Part shown: one piece after another, positions 26,241-34,748 of the stretch
Layout of the letters: every line of letters begins with the position of its first letter
How positions within the stretch are numbered: the stretch's first letter is position 1
Assembly (NCBI GenBank): GCA_965220835.1
Contig: OZ244842.1
Span: 2,356,001 to 2,420,000, forward strand
Direction: 5' to 3'
Length of the DNA stretch: 64,000 nucleotides
Origin: Azophilus sp965220835
Lineage (GTDB): Bacteria > Pseudomonadota > Gammaproteobacteria > Pseudomonadales > Azotimanducaceae
Notes under the pieces: generated by a model
The model's input: the letters and a program-made list of their open reading frames with translations, nothing else
What the model was told of the DNA's origin: nothing
Databases searched by the model: none
Translations under genes and position numbers: made by a program

Positions 26241-27377
26241 CTAAAGCCCGGATTTCGCCCGAGTCCAAGCCCGCGTGCGGCGGCGCTCGGCCTTCGGCCC
26301 GGCCAGGAAGGTGACCCGCAAGCGTTGCTTGACCTCCTCATCCGGGTAGATGGCCGGGTCCGTGGCATATTCCGGGGCGACCAAGGCAAAGGCGCTTCGG
26401 TTGGCGTTGGCGTAGCCGGTGTCATTGGTGATGGCGGCGATCACTTCCGGACGCAGCAGGTAGTTGAGGAACAGGTGGGCGTTGCCGGGATGGGGCGCAT
26501 CCGCGGGAATGTAGGCTGCGTCAAACCAAATGGCACCGCCTTCGCTCGGCACCGAGTACTTCAAGGTCAGATCCAAGCCCGCCTCCCGGGCGCGTGTGGC
26601 CGCCACCGCATAGTCGCCGGACCAACTGCCCGCCAAGCACAGCTCGCCCGCCGGCAGGTCGAGCAGAAACTTCGTGGCGCTGAAGTACTTGATGTAGGGC
26701 CGCACCGCCTGCAGAACGCCTTCCGCGGCCTTCAGGTCCTCCGGCGCCAAGGAGTTGGGGTCACGGCCCAGGTACATCAACGCCATGGGGATGACTTCGG
26801 TGGGTGCCTCCAGGATGGAGATGCCGCAGTCCGCGAAGCGGCTGGCCACTTCGGGATCGAACAGCATCCGGGCGCTGCCGACGGGGGCGTCCGGCATGCG
26901 CGAGAGAATCATCGCTTCGTTGTAGGCGAAGCCCGTGGTGCCCCACATGTAGGGCACGCCGTAGCGGTTGCCGGGGTCGAACAGGGCGAATTGATCCAGC
27001 AGATCCGCATCCAAGTGGTGCCAATTGGTGAGCTGGCTGCGGTCCAGCGGTCGGTAGATGCCCACCTCCTGCAAGCGGCTGGAATAGCCCGCCGAGTGCA
27101 CCACCACATCGTATCCGGAGCGCCCGGCCATCAGCTTGGCATCCACCGTCGGCGAAGCGTCATAGACGTCGTAGTTGACCTTGATGCCGTACTCGCGCTC
27201 GAAGTCGGACAAGGTGGTCTGGCCGATGTAGTCCGCCCAGTTGTAAACGTTGACCACCGGCTCCTCCGCCCCAGCCAAGGGTGGTGCGGCAAGCAAGCCG
27301 ACAATCATCGCCAGGCGCAGCCGCGCTCGGCGGGGGCGCAGTGGAGCAGGCACCCGAGCCTGCGCCTTCAGGGCCAC
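26241..27377 (-). CDS. potF: Periplasmic polyamine-binding protein (PotF-like)
   Basis: 378 residues. The signal peptide LAMIVGLLAAPPLAGAEE precedes a mature start VVNVYNWADYIGQTTL, the classic PotD/PotF beginning. Other family marks are VPYMWGTTGFAYNEAMI and the C-terminal DEEVKQRLRVTF. It delivers putrescine or a related polyamine to PotGHI. GTG at 27375-27377 gives a rather long, basic n-region; an internal GTG is possible. Confidence 0.9.
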   Translation of the reverse strand: MALKAQARVPAPLRPRRARLRLAMIVGLLAAPPLAGAEEPVVNVYNWADYIGQTTLSDFEREYGIKVNYDVYDASPTVDAKLMAGRSGYDVVVHSAGYSSRLQEVGIYRPLDRSQLTNWHHLDADLLDQFALFDPGNRYGVPYMWGTTGFAYNEAMILSRMPDAPVGSARMLFDPEVASRFADCGISILEAPTEVIPMALMYLGRDPNSLAPEDLKAAEGVLQAVRPYIKYFSATKFLLDLPAGELCLAGSWSGDYAVAATRAREAGLDLTLKYSVPSEGGAIWFDAAYIPADAPHPGNAHLFLNYLLRPEVIAAITNDTGYANANRSAFALVAPEYATDPAIYPDEEVKQRLRVTFLAGPKAERRRTRAWTRAKSGL

Positions 27378-27436
27378 ACTCCGCAGGCCAATTTCCCAAG
27401 GCCAAGGCGCTTGGCCATTTCAGTGATTTCCCCGTT

Positions 27437-27473
27437 CGCTTGCTGGGCGATTTTCGCTTGCTGGGCGATTATA
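27437..27473 (-). promoter_or_regulatory. Duplicated 18-bp unit and candidate -10 upstream of potF
   Basis: CGCTTGCTGGGCGATT occurs at 27437-27452 and 27455-27470. On the minus strand TATAAT (complement of 27468-27473) lies just before the repeats, about 90 bp ahead of the potF start. No good -35 is seen. The duplicated unit could be in the leader. Confidence 0.35.
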
Positions 27474-27545
27474 GCTTTCAAGGAGGCCGGCTCGCGGCGC
27501 ACCATTTGGCGGCCATCCCCCTCTACCGAGCGGCAACGTCAGGCT

Positions 27546-28355
27546 CTAGGGCAGAATCTCGACGGGATGGGGTTCCAATGGCAAGGGCGGCTTCAGCTCA
27601 TTCATCCGCTCTCCCAAGGCGGCCAGCCTTGCGCCGCGATTGCCGGGGCTGGGATGAGTGCTGAGGAACTCCGGCAGGCGTCCACCGCCGTGGGCCGCCA
27701 TCTTGCGCCAGAGGGTGACCGCGGCACTGGGTTCGTAGCCCGCCCGTGTGGCCAGTTCAATGCCCATAACGTCCGCCTCGGACTCGCTCACCCGGCTGTT
27801 CGGTAGGTTGACGGCCAGCGATGCCGCTAGGGCGGCACCCTGCAGGGTGCGCGGATTGTCGGCGCTGGCTCCAATGGCCGCCAAGCCCAGTCCCGAGGCG
27901 ATGGCGACCGACATCCGCTCCGCAGTGTGGTTGGCCACTGCGTGGGAAATCTCGTGCCCCATGATCTGCGCCAGTTCATCGTCGGTGAGATCCAGCTGGT
28001 AGACGAGACCGCTGTAAATCGCCATGCGCCCACCCGCCATGCACCAGGCATTGACCGTTTCCGGGCCATCGATGAGCGCGACGCTCCAATTCCAATTGGC
28101 CGTGCGCGGATAGCCCGCCACCGTCGCTGCCACCACCCGGCCAGTGACCTCGGCCACCCGCTCCGCCAACAGCGGGTCGTCCAACAGTTTGTCTTCGCGC
28201 TCCAACTGCCGCACCGTGGCCAAGTAGGCCACACGGGACTCCGCAATGGCCGCGTCTGGCGACACCAGCAAGAACTGGCTGCGCCCCGTGGGGCTCGTCT
28301 CGCAGCCGCCGAGCAAGACGGCGACGGCCAACCAAAAACCAACCCGGATGTGCAT
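27546..28355 (-). CDS. M48-family metalloprotease lipoprotein
   Basis: 269 residues. The lipobox is in AVAVLLGGCETSPTG, so it is probably anchored by Cys in the outer or inner membrane facing the periplasm. The zinc motif HEISH is in AQIMGHEISHAVANH, and the third ligand region is SRVSESEADVMGIELATRAG. It resembles LoiP/YcaL/Oma1-type quality-control proteases. ATG at 28355 has AAGGAGG six bases upstream. Confidence 0.9.
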   Translation of the reverse strand: MHIRVGFWLAVAVLLGGCETSPTGRSQFLLVSPDAAIAESRVAYLATVRQLEREDKLLDDPLLAERVAEVTGRVVAATVAGYPRTANWNWSVALIDGPETVNAWCMAGGRMAIYSGLVYQLDLTDDELAQIMGHEISHAVANHTAERMSVAIASGLGLAAIGASADNPRTLQGAALAASLAVNLPNSRVSESEADVMGIELATRAGYEPSAAVTLWRKMAAHGGGRLPEFLSTHPSPGNRGARLAALGERMNELKPPLPLEPHPVEILP

Positions 28356-28454
28356 GAAACCTCCTTCGCAACGCCAAACCGATTTCACCGAACGGCAGCG
28401 CAACGCTCAATCGAACATCGGCTTACCGGGAATTCTCTCACGAACTGCAAGTCC

Positions 28455-28515
28455 GCACTGTGCAGTTTCAAAATCACATCAAAGTCTGTTGCCGCTAAAG
28501 TGCGCAGAGTTTCGC
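28455..28515 (+). repeat. Dispersed 61-bp repeat, copy 1
   Basis: It runs from GCACTGTGCAGTTTCA to AGTGCGCAGAGTTTCGC and matches 44481-44541 over its whole length at about four-fifths identity. It lies in the 271-bp divergent gap between the M48 lipoprotein and the FAD oxidoreductase operon, ending 111 bp before the start codon at 28627. Confidence 0.6.
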
Positions 28516-28626
28516 CCCAACGAACTTCAATCGTGCACGGCACACCGGGAACGTGGACAATGAGCCACTGCTCTGACTTTCGTGGAGATGCACCGCCCAT
28601 CCCTCCCGAAGACCCGGCGCAAGCTC

Positions 28627-30243
28627 ATGAAGACATACGATGCCATTGTCATTGGCGCGGGCCACAACGGCCTGTGCAACGCCGCCTATCTGGCCAAGGC
28701 CGGCTTGGACGTGCTGGTGTTGGAGCGCAATCCGCACATCGGCGGGGCCAGCGTCAGCCGCGAGCTGTATCCTGGCTGGACCTACTCCAACTGCTCCTAC
28801 GTGTGCTCCCTGCTGCGGCCGGAAATCTCCCGCGACCTGGAGTTGGCGCGGCACGGCCTGCAGGTGGTGCCGTACCACGGCGGCGTGACCTTCACCCAAG
28901 ACGGCGACTACTTCGGCAACTATCCGCAGCCTGAGCGCCGGTACGGGGAAATGGCGCGGCATTCCCTGCGCGACGCCAGTGCCTATGAGCGTTTTGAGGC
29001 TGACGTGACCAAGCAGACCCGCCTGATCCGTCAGTTTCTGTTGGCGACCCCGCCGGATCCCACTTCGTTCAAGGCCAGGGACTTGAAGGGCCTCCTCGAA
29101 TGGGCCAACGCCTTCACGGAGATGGGCGAAGAGGGCCTGCTCGACTCGGTGCGCTTTTGGACCATGAGCATCGGCGACTTCCTGGACGAGTACTTTGAAT
29201 CGGACGTCATCAAGGCGCATCTGTCGGGCAGCGGCATCATTGGCACTGCCTTGGGCGTCTATTCGCCAGGCACCGCTTACGTACTGCTGCACCACTACAT
29301 GGGCGAGGTCGATGGCAACGTCGGCGCCTGGGGCTTGGCCCGGGGTGGCATGGGCGCGGTCGCCGAAGCCCTCGCCAGCAGTTTCCGGGCCTTTGGTGGC
29401 GAAATCATCTGCAATGCGGACGTGCATCGCGTGATCGTCGAGCGGGGCCGCGCCGCCGGGGTGGCGCTGGCCAACGGCACCGAGTTCAGGGCTAGGCTGG
29501 TGGTCTCCAACCTGGATCCAAAGCGCACCTTCCTGCACTGCTTCGACGCCAGCGACCTGCCCGCTGAAGTGGTCGAGCAGGCCAAGAACTTCAAGATTCG
29601 CGGTTCATCGGGCAAGCTCAACATCGCCCTGGATGGCCTGCCCAGCTTCAACGGGCTGGCGCCGGACAGTTCCCTGATGCTCAGCGACATGCACTGCACC
29701 GACTCCCTGGAGCGCATGGAGCGGGCCTATGACGACTGGAAGGCCGGCACTTGGTCGAAGGATCCCTACGTGGACATGCTGATTCCCACCACCGTGGATC
29801 CCACCATGGCCCCACCCGGCAAGCACATGATGACCGTGTTCGTCCAATACTGCCCGCCGACCCTCGCCGAGGGCCCTTGGACGCCGCAAGCGCGCGACGC
29901 CTTCGGCCAGACGGTGATCGATCAGCTGGCCAAGCACAGCCCCAACTTCAAGGACCTGATTCTGGACTGCGAAGTTCGCACTCCGCAGGTGTTGGAAGAC
30001 GAAGTGGGCCTCACCGAGGGCAACATCTTCCACGGGGAGTTGACCTTCGACCAACTGCTCTTCAACCGCCCCTTTCCCGGCTGCGCCCAGTACCGGGGTC
30101 CGCTGCGCAGCTTCTACTTGTGCGGCTCCGGCACCCACCCCGGCGGCGGCGTCATGGCCGCCCCTGGCGCCAACGCCGCCCGGGAGATACTGGCCGACCT
30201 GAAGCGTCCCGACGTGACGCCTGCCGGCTACCCCAATGACTGA
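28627..30243 (+). CDS. FAD-dependent oxidoreductase, phytoene-dehydrogenase/PYROXD2-like (first of two)
   Basis: 538 residues. The Rossmann FAD motif is YDAIVIGAGHNGLCNAAYLA and the C-terminal FAD contact is FYLCGSGTHPGGGVMAAPGA. The family (CrtI-like amine oxidoreductases, PYROXD2) contains flavoenzymes of unknown substrate. ATG at 28627 begins exactly at the conserved N-terminus; an ATG at 28582 is an unlikely alternative. It overlaps the next gene by 8 bp. Confidence 0.87.
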   Translation: MKTYDAIVIGAGHNGLCNAAYLAKAGLDVLVLERNPHIGGASVSRELYPGWTYSNCSYVCSLLRPEISRDLELARHGLQVVPYHGGVTFTQDGDYFGNYPQPERRYGEMARHSLRDASAYERFEADVTKQTRLIRQFLLATPPDPTSFKARDLKGLLEWANAFTEMGEEGLLDSVRFWTMSIGDFLDEYFESDVIKAHLSGSGIIGTALGVYSPGTAYVLLHHYMGEVDGNVGAWGLARGGMGAVAEALASSFRAFGGEIICNADVHRVIVERGRAAGVALANGTEFRARLVVSNLDPKRTFLHCFDASDLPAEVVEQAKNFKIRGSSGKLNIALDGLPSFNGLAPDSSLMLSDMHCTDSLERMERAYDDWKAGTWSKDPYVDMLIPTTVDPTMAPPGKHMMTVFVQYCPPTLAEGPWTPQARDAFGQTVIDQLAKHSPNFKDLILDCEVRTPQVLEDEVGLTEGNIFHGELTFDQLLFNRPFPGCAQYRGPLRSFYLCGSGTHPGGGVMAAPGANAAREILADLKRPDVTPAGYPND

Positions 30244-31786
30244 TGCCGCCTACGACGCCTTGGTGGTTGGCGCCGGACACAACGGCCTGGCCTGCGCGGC
30301 CTACCTTGCCCAAGGCGGCCGCAAGGTGCTGGTGTTGGAGGCCCGCCAGCATCCCGGCGGCTTGGCGGCCACCCGGGAATTCGCCGACGGCTTTCGGGTG
30401 TCCGCGGCGGCGCATCTGCTGAACATGCTCAGCCCGGAAGTGGCTAAGGACCTGGCCTTGAAACGGCATGGGCTGGCCTACGCCGCGCGCAACCTGAAAA
30501 CCATTGTCCTGCCCGGCGACGGGCGGCAGCTGGCCATTGACGGTGACCGCTTGGAGGGCGCGTCGGCCGCCGATCAAGCCGCCTACACTGCGTTTCATGG
30601 GCAAATGCAGCGCTTCGCCGAGGTGCTCAACCGCTTCTGCCAGCGCCCTTTTCCCCGGCTTGCCGAACGCCGGGGGCGGGACAACTGGCTGTTGGCGAAA
30701 CTCGCTTGGGACCTGCGCACGCTCGGCAAGGCGAACCTGCGCGAACTGCTGCGCATCGGCGCCATCAACATCCGTGATGTCGCCGAGGAGCGGTTCGAAA
30801 GCCCCCTGCTCAAGGCAGCACTCGGCATGGACGCGGTCTTGGGATCGCACATGGGGCCACGCTCGCCCAACACCGTTTTCGCCTACCTGCACCGGCATCT
30901 GAACGATCGCGGCCAAGGCCCCGCCTTGGTCAAGGGCGGCATGGGCGCATTGGGTGCCGCCTTCGCCGCCGCCGCCGAGGCTGCAGGTGCCACCCTGCGC
31001 TACGGCGCGCGCGTTTCCAGCATCGACTTGGCGAATGGCCGCGCGGCCGGCGTCACGCTTGAGGACGGCTCCGCCATCGCCGCGCCGTTGGTGGCCTCCA
31101 ACGCCGACCTGAAGAGCACCTTCCGGCTGGTGGGGCCACTCAACCTGGATGCCGGCTTCGTGCGCCGGATCCATAACTTCCGGGCGCGCGGCGTCACCGC
31201 CAAGCTGCACTTGGCGCTCGACGGCCGGCCCGAGTTCCCGGGCCTGAATGCCGCGGATGCCGGTGCCCGGCTGCTGGCCGCCACCTCCTTGGACGGCATC
31301 GAGGGGGCGTTCAACCACGCCAAGTACGGTGCCTGCTCGCCGCAGCCAGTGATGGAGATTTCCATTCCCACGCTGCATGACGACAGCTTGGCGCCACCCG
31401 GCAAGCACGTTCTATCCGCCGTGGCGCAATACGCGCCCTACACGCTCAAGGCCGGATGGCGAACCGGCCGCGAGGTCTTCATGCGCAGCTGCCTGGAACG
31501 GCTGGAGGCCATCGCGCCCGGCATCGGCGACCAGGTAACCGCCGCCGAGCTGCTGGCGCCACCGGACTTGGAGACCGAGTTCGGGCTGCGCGGCGGGCAT
31601 TGGCACCACGGGGAGATCGCCTTGGACCAAGCCCTGTTCACCCGCCCCGTGCCCGGCGCCAACCACTACGCCTCACCGGTGCCGGGCCTTTATTTGTGCG
31701 GGGCCAGCGCCCATCCTGGCGGCGGCCTGCTGGGCCTGGCTGGGCGCAACGCCGCCAAGGCCATGCTGCGGACGGGCCCATCATGA
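30236..31786 (+). CDS. FAD-dependent oxidoreductase, phytoene-dehydrogenase/PYROXD2-like (second of two)
   Basis: 516 residues and paralogous to the previous gene. The FAD motif is YDALVVGAGHNGLACAAYLA and the C-terminal signature is LYLCGASAHPGGGLLGLAGR. Parallel segments such as MEISIPTLHDDSLAPPGKHV match IPTTVDPTMAPPGKHMM in its partner. The two may form a heteromer or act in sequence. Translationally coupled on both sides. Confidence 0.87.
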   Translation: MTDAAYDALVVGAGHNGLACAAYLAQGGRKVLVLEARQHPGGLAATREFADGFRVSAAAHLLNMLSPEVAKDLALKRHGLAYAARNLKTIVLPGDGRQLAIDGDRLEGASAADQAAYTAFHGQMQRFAEVLNRFCQRPFPRLAERRGRDNWLLAKLAWDLRTLGKANLRELLRIGAINIRDVAEERFESPLLKAALGMDAVLGSHMGPRSPNTVFAYLHRHLNDRGQGPALVKGGMGALGAAFAAAAEAAGATLRYGARVSSIDLANGRAAGVTLEDGSAIAAPLVASNADLKSTFRLVGPLNLDAGFVRRIHNFRARGVTAKLHLALDGRPEFPGLNAADAGARLLAATSLDGIEGAFNHAKYGACSPQPVMEISIPTLHDDSLAPPGKHVLSAVAQYAPYTLKAGWRTGREVFMRSCLERLEAIAPGIGDQVTAAELLAPPDLETEFGLRGGHWHHGEIALDQALFTRPVPGANHYASPVPGLYLCGASAHPGGGLLGLAGRNAAKAMLRTGPS

Positions 31787-32967
31787 CGCCCCACGACGAC
31801 CGCATGCTGCTGGAGACGCCTTTTGGGCCGAGGGTGCGGGCGGCTTGCGAACTTCAGGCGTGGGCGTCTTGGAAGGGCTACGCCTCGCCGGTTGCCTTTG
31901 AGGACATGGAGCTGGAGTACTTCGCCGTGCGCAATGCCACGGGCGTGTTCGATCTCACCCCGATGACCAAGTACCGCATCAGCGGGCCGGACGCGGCGCC
32001 GTTTCTGAACCGCCTAGTGACGCGGGACGTGGGCAAGATTGGTCCAGGCCGGGTGGGCTACGCCGTATGGTGCAACGACGCCGGCATGGTGCTCGACGAC
32101 GGCACCCTGTTTCACCTAAGCCAAGGCGACTATCGCCTGTGCGCCGAGGAACGTTGCCTGGATTGGCTGCTGACCTCCGCATTGGGCCTGGACGTGACCA
32201 TCGTCGATGAAACCGCCGAGGTGGCCGCACTGGCCGTGCAAGGGCCCACGTCCTGCGCCGCCTTGCGCGCCATGGGCCTTGCGGGCCTTGAAACCCTACG
32301 CCCCTTCGGCCTGCGCCACTACCCCTTCGATGGCGGCGAGCTGATGGTGTCCCGAACCGGGTTCACGGGGGATCTGGGTTACGAACTCTGGGTGGCCCCG
32401 GCTCACGCCGAAGCCCTGTGGGACGCCTTGTTTGCCGCCGGCCGCAACCACCTCATCCGGCCCATGGGTTCCGCCGCCTTGGACTTGGCCCGCATCGAGG
32501 CGGGCTTCATCCAAGCGGGCGTGGACTTCGTGCCAGCCGAGCAGGTTGTGCGCAACGGACGGGCGCGCTCACCCTTTGAGCTGGGCTTGGGCTGGTTGGT
32601 GGACTTCGACAAAGGTCACTTCACGGGGCGCGGCGCCCTGCTTCGGGAGCGGGCGCAAGGCTCGCGCTTTCGCTTCGCTCGCCTGGACGTGGCGGGCAAC
32701 AAGCCGGCCTCGGAATCCTTCATCCTCAATCAGCGGGGCCAAACGGTCGGCCATGCCACCTCCGCCGCTTGGTGCCCCTCGGCCAAGCGCAACGTGGCGC
32801 TGGCCTCCTTGGAGATGCCTTGGGGCCGTTCCCAGGATGAGCTGTACGCCGAAATCTACTTCAGCCGGGAACTGCGCTGGACGCGCGTCGAGGCCCGCTG
32901 CCGGATCATTGACGGACCGATTTGGAACCCGCCCCGCCGCCGCCAAACCCCGGCACCCAACTTTTGA
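31783..32967 (+). CDS. GcvT-like aminomethyltransferase / folate-dependent demethylase family
   Basis: 394 residues. GcvT fold marks are GVFDLTPMTKYRISGPDAAP, FLNRLVTRDVGKIGPGRVGY, ALAVQGPTSCAALRAMG and VSRTGFTGDLGYELWV, with a C-terminal barrel ending near NPPRRRQTPAPNF. Family members move a one-carbon unit from an aminomethyl, N-methyl or S-methyl group to tetrahydrofolate (GcvT, DmdA, sarcosine/dimethylglycine enzymes). ATG overlaps the previous stop (ATGA). With two flavoenzymes upstream, an oxidative demethylation pathway is a reasonable inference; the substrate is unknown. Confidence 0.85.
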   Translation: MTPHDDRMLLETPFGPRVRAACELQAWASWKGYASPVAFEDMELEYFAVRNATGVFDLTPMTKYRISGPDAAPFLNRLVTRDVGKIGPGRVGYAVWCNDAGMVLDDGTLFHLSQGDYRLCAEERCLDWLLTSALGLDVTIVDETAEVAALAVQGPTSCAALRAMGLAGLETLRPFGLRHYPFDGGELMVSRTGFTGDLGYELWVAPAHAEALWDALFAAGRNHLIRPMGSAALDLARIEAGFIQAGVDFVPAEQVVRNGRARSPFELGLGWLVDFDKGHFTGRGALLRERAQGSRFRFARLDVAGNKPASESFILNQRGQTVGHATSAAWCPSAKRNVALASLEMPWGRSQDELYAEIYFSRELRWTRVEARCRIIDGPIWNPPRRRQTPAPNF

Positions 32968-32976
32968 ATTGAGAAA

Positions 32977-33009
32977 GCCGCAACAGAACCGGAATCCGTG
33001 GATTGCGGC
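32977..33009. terminator. Possible bidirectional hairpin between convergent genes
   Basis: GCCGCAA (32977-32983) pairs with TTGCGGC (33003-33009) around a 19-nt loop, ten bases after the GcvT-like gene. There is no clear T-run, so terminator activity is uncertain. Confidence 0.3.
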
Positions 33010-33107
33010 AAGGCGCTTGGATAGGGGCCGCCCTGGCCCCGATCCGCAGGCGGCGCCTTGCTGCGCGGCCACACGCGAAGAGCATGCGCGCCATTCTAGG
33101 CTTGCAG

Positions 33108-33593
33108 TTAGCCCTCGGCCCGCGCCCATTGGCCGGGCCCCGACGACACCTTGGCCACCAACCGGTGGATCTGCAGCGGCTTGACGGCCGGTTCCGCCTT
33201 GAGCTGCTCCAGGAACCAAGCGGCCAGCGCCTCCACCGTGATGTTGGCCACCGGCAGGGTGCGCACGTCGCGTGGCAGGAAGGGGATGCGCTCCCCGTTG
33301 AACAGTGCCACCACGTAGCCGCCGTCGCGCTCAATGCTGAGATGCGGCGAGCGCTCCGGCAGCAAGGTGCGCTCGTCCAAGCCATCGCAGAGGGCCTTGA
33401 GCGCGGTCTTGACGATGTTGTAGTCGAAGGCCAAGCCGTCCTCGCCCACTTCGGCTTCGATTTCCAGCGCGACAAAGAAATTGTGCCCATGCAGGTTCTC
33501 GCGCTCGGTGGCGGAGAACAGCGTGAAGTGCGCGGCAGCAAAGTGCAGCGCCTCCTTGGTGACTTCGATGACGGTACGCGGCACCCTTTCCAC
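33108..33593 (-). CDS. 6-pyruvoyl-tetrahydropterin synthase family protein, PTPS-III-like
   Basis: About 161 residues. The tunnelling-fold pterin enzyme core is clear: zinc His in LHFAAAHFTLF and in ENLHGHNFFVALEIEAEV, then GLAFDYNIVKTALKALCDGL and a Glu-containing C-terminal strand. The Cys that precedes HGH in QueD and in authentic PTPS is replaced; the motif reads E-N-L-H-G-H. A Glu three before HGH is the mark recalled for PTPS-III proteins, which make 6-hydroxymethyl-dihydropterin and can replace FolB in folate synthesis. GTG at 33593 (12 bp after the HAD stop) is the favoured start; GTG 33584 is close behind. Confidence 0.82.
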   Translation of the reverse strand: MERVPRTVIEVTKEALHFAAAHFTLFSATERENLHGHNFFVALEIEAEVGEDGLAFDYNIVKTALKALCDGLDERTLLPERSPHLSIERDGGYVVALFNGERIPFLPRDVRTLPVANITVEALAAWFLEQLKAEPAVKPLQIHRLVAKVSSGPGQWARAEG

Positions 33594-33604
33594 CCGAACG
33601 GCTT

Positions 33605-34291
33605 CTAGGCCGCGCCTTCGCGCACTGCCGCAGCGAACTCGCCCATGCTGCTGAAGGTCCAGGTGGGGGTGGCGGCCACCGGCTTGGCTGCCCCTTTTGA
33701 GGGGCGATTGATCCACACCGTGTCCAAGCCCGCCGCCGTGGCCGGCACAATGTCGTGAAAGCGGCTCTGGGCCACGTGCAGCACTGGCCCCTTCACTCGG
33801 CCCAAGGCGGCTTCAAACATCTTCGGGTCCGGCTTGTACACGCCCACCTGCTCGGCGGTGATGACGTGGTCGAAGGGAAGGCGCAAGTGCTTCGCCGACA
33901 ATTCGAAAAGGCGATCGTCAATGTTGGAGACGATCGCCAGCTCAAAGTGTGTGGCGAGGGTCTCAAGGGCAGCCACGGTGTCCGCGAAGGCTGGCCAATG
34001 GGCGATGCTCGCACCGAAGCCCGCCAGTTCCTCCGGCTTCGGCGCAAAGGCCAAGCGCTCGCCCAGCCGCTCAAGCAGACGCGCCAGCACGTCGGTGTAG
34101 GCCCCGCCCTCGGCCTGCAGTTCGGGCTCCAGCTGGCTGAATGCCTCCAGCACGAATTCATCGATGACGTGGACGTCGTAGCGTTCGAGCAGCGGCTGCA
34201 GGTAGCCGGTGATGCCGCTCTCCCAATCGATCAGCGTGCCGTAGCAGTCGAAGGTGAGGGTGGCGTACTTGCTGGGGTCAATCGCCGTCAT
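33605..34291 (-). CDS. HAD-superfamily hydrolase (type II haloacid-dehalogenase-like)
   Basis: 228 residues. Motif I is TLTFDCYGTLIDWESG (nucleophilic Asp), motif II is LAIVSNIDDRLF, and motif III/IV residues are near VGVYKPDPKMFEAAL and LHVAQSRFHDIVPATAAGLD. The sequence resembles 2-haloacid dehalogenases, but many such proteins are phosphatases. It overlaps the CULT gene by 14 bp and is followed closely by the PTPS gene, so all three are likely one transcript. Confidence 0.88.
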   Translation of the reverse strand: MTAIDPSKYATLTFDCYGTLIDWESGITGYLQPLLERYDVHVIDEFVLEAFSQLEPELQAEGGAYTDVLARLLERLGERLAFAPKPEELAGFGASIAHWPAFADTVAALETLATHFELAIVSNIDDRLFELSAKHLRLPFDHVITAEQVGVYKPDPKMFEAALGRVKGPVLHVAQSRFHDIVPATAAGLDTVWINRPSKGAAKPVAATPTWTFSSMGEFAAAVREGAA

Positions 34292-34676
34292 GCTGGATGC
34301 GGTCCAAGATCAAGCCGTAGAAGAAGTCCCCGCCGGGCGGGGCGATGCGATCAAAGTACCAACCGAGGTGGCGGCGGCAGTCCGCGCAGTTGGCGATGCG
34401 CCACTGAAAGCCCATGAACCAGGTGTCCGCCCGTTGCGGCGAGCCGGCGATTTCGCAGCCGAGCGCCTGGCTGAAGCAGCCCACATGGAACTGCAGCCCG
34501 TAGGGATTGGTGAAGTTGTGGTCATGGCTGCCGTTGACTTCCGCCCGGTCGCTGCGCCGGCCGATGACCGTGGAGCAGACCGCGCAATAGATGTAGTCCT
34601 TCTTGTGCTGCTGTTCATCCTCAAGCAAATCGGCGAGCTTTGGCTCCAGACCTTCCTTGTCAACAACTTCCGGCAT
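34278..34676 (-). CDS. CULT-domain protein (bacterial cereblon-like)
   Basis: 132 residues, almost entirely one CULT domain. Zinc cysteines are C31, C34, C97 and C100. The aromatic cage of cereblon is complete: W86, W92 and W106 in DTWFMGFQWRIANCADCRRH and LGWYFDRI, with the same 6- and 14-residue spacings as the thalidomide-binding Trp residues of human cereblon. It closely follows the single-domain bacterial cereblon homologue known from Magnetospirillum (same HDH-F-NP-G and FGLI-DRI blocks). In bacteria the natural ligand is not established; uracil-like or cyclic-imide compounds bind in vitro. ATG 34676 is preferred; the frame runs on into the MITE. Confidence 0.88.
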   Translation of the reverse strand: MPEVVDKEGLEPKLADLLEDEQQHKKDYIYCAVCSTVIGRRSDRAEVNGSHDHNFTNPYGLQFHVGCFSQALGCEIAGSPQRADTWFMGFQWRIANCADCRRHLGWYFDRIAPPGGDFFYGLILDRIQHDGD

Positions 34677-34748
34677 GAGAATTGGGGCGCAACGACGCTC
34701 CGGCTTGGTCAGGGCTGATGTTGCGACAAGGATGGCAAGTTGGCAACC

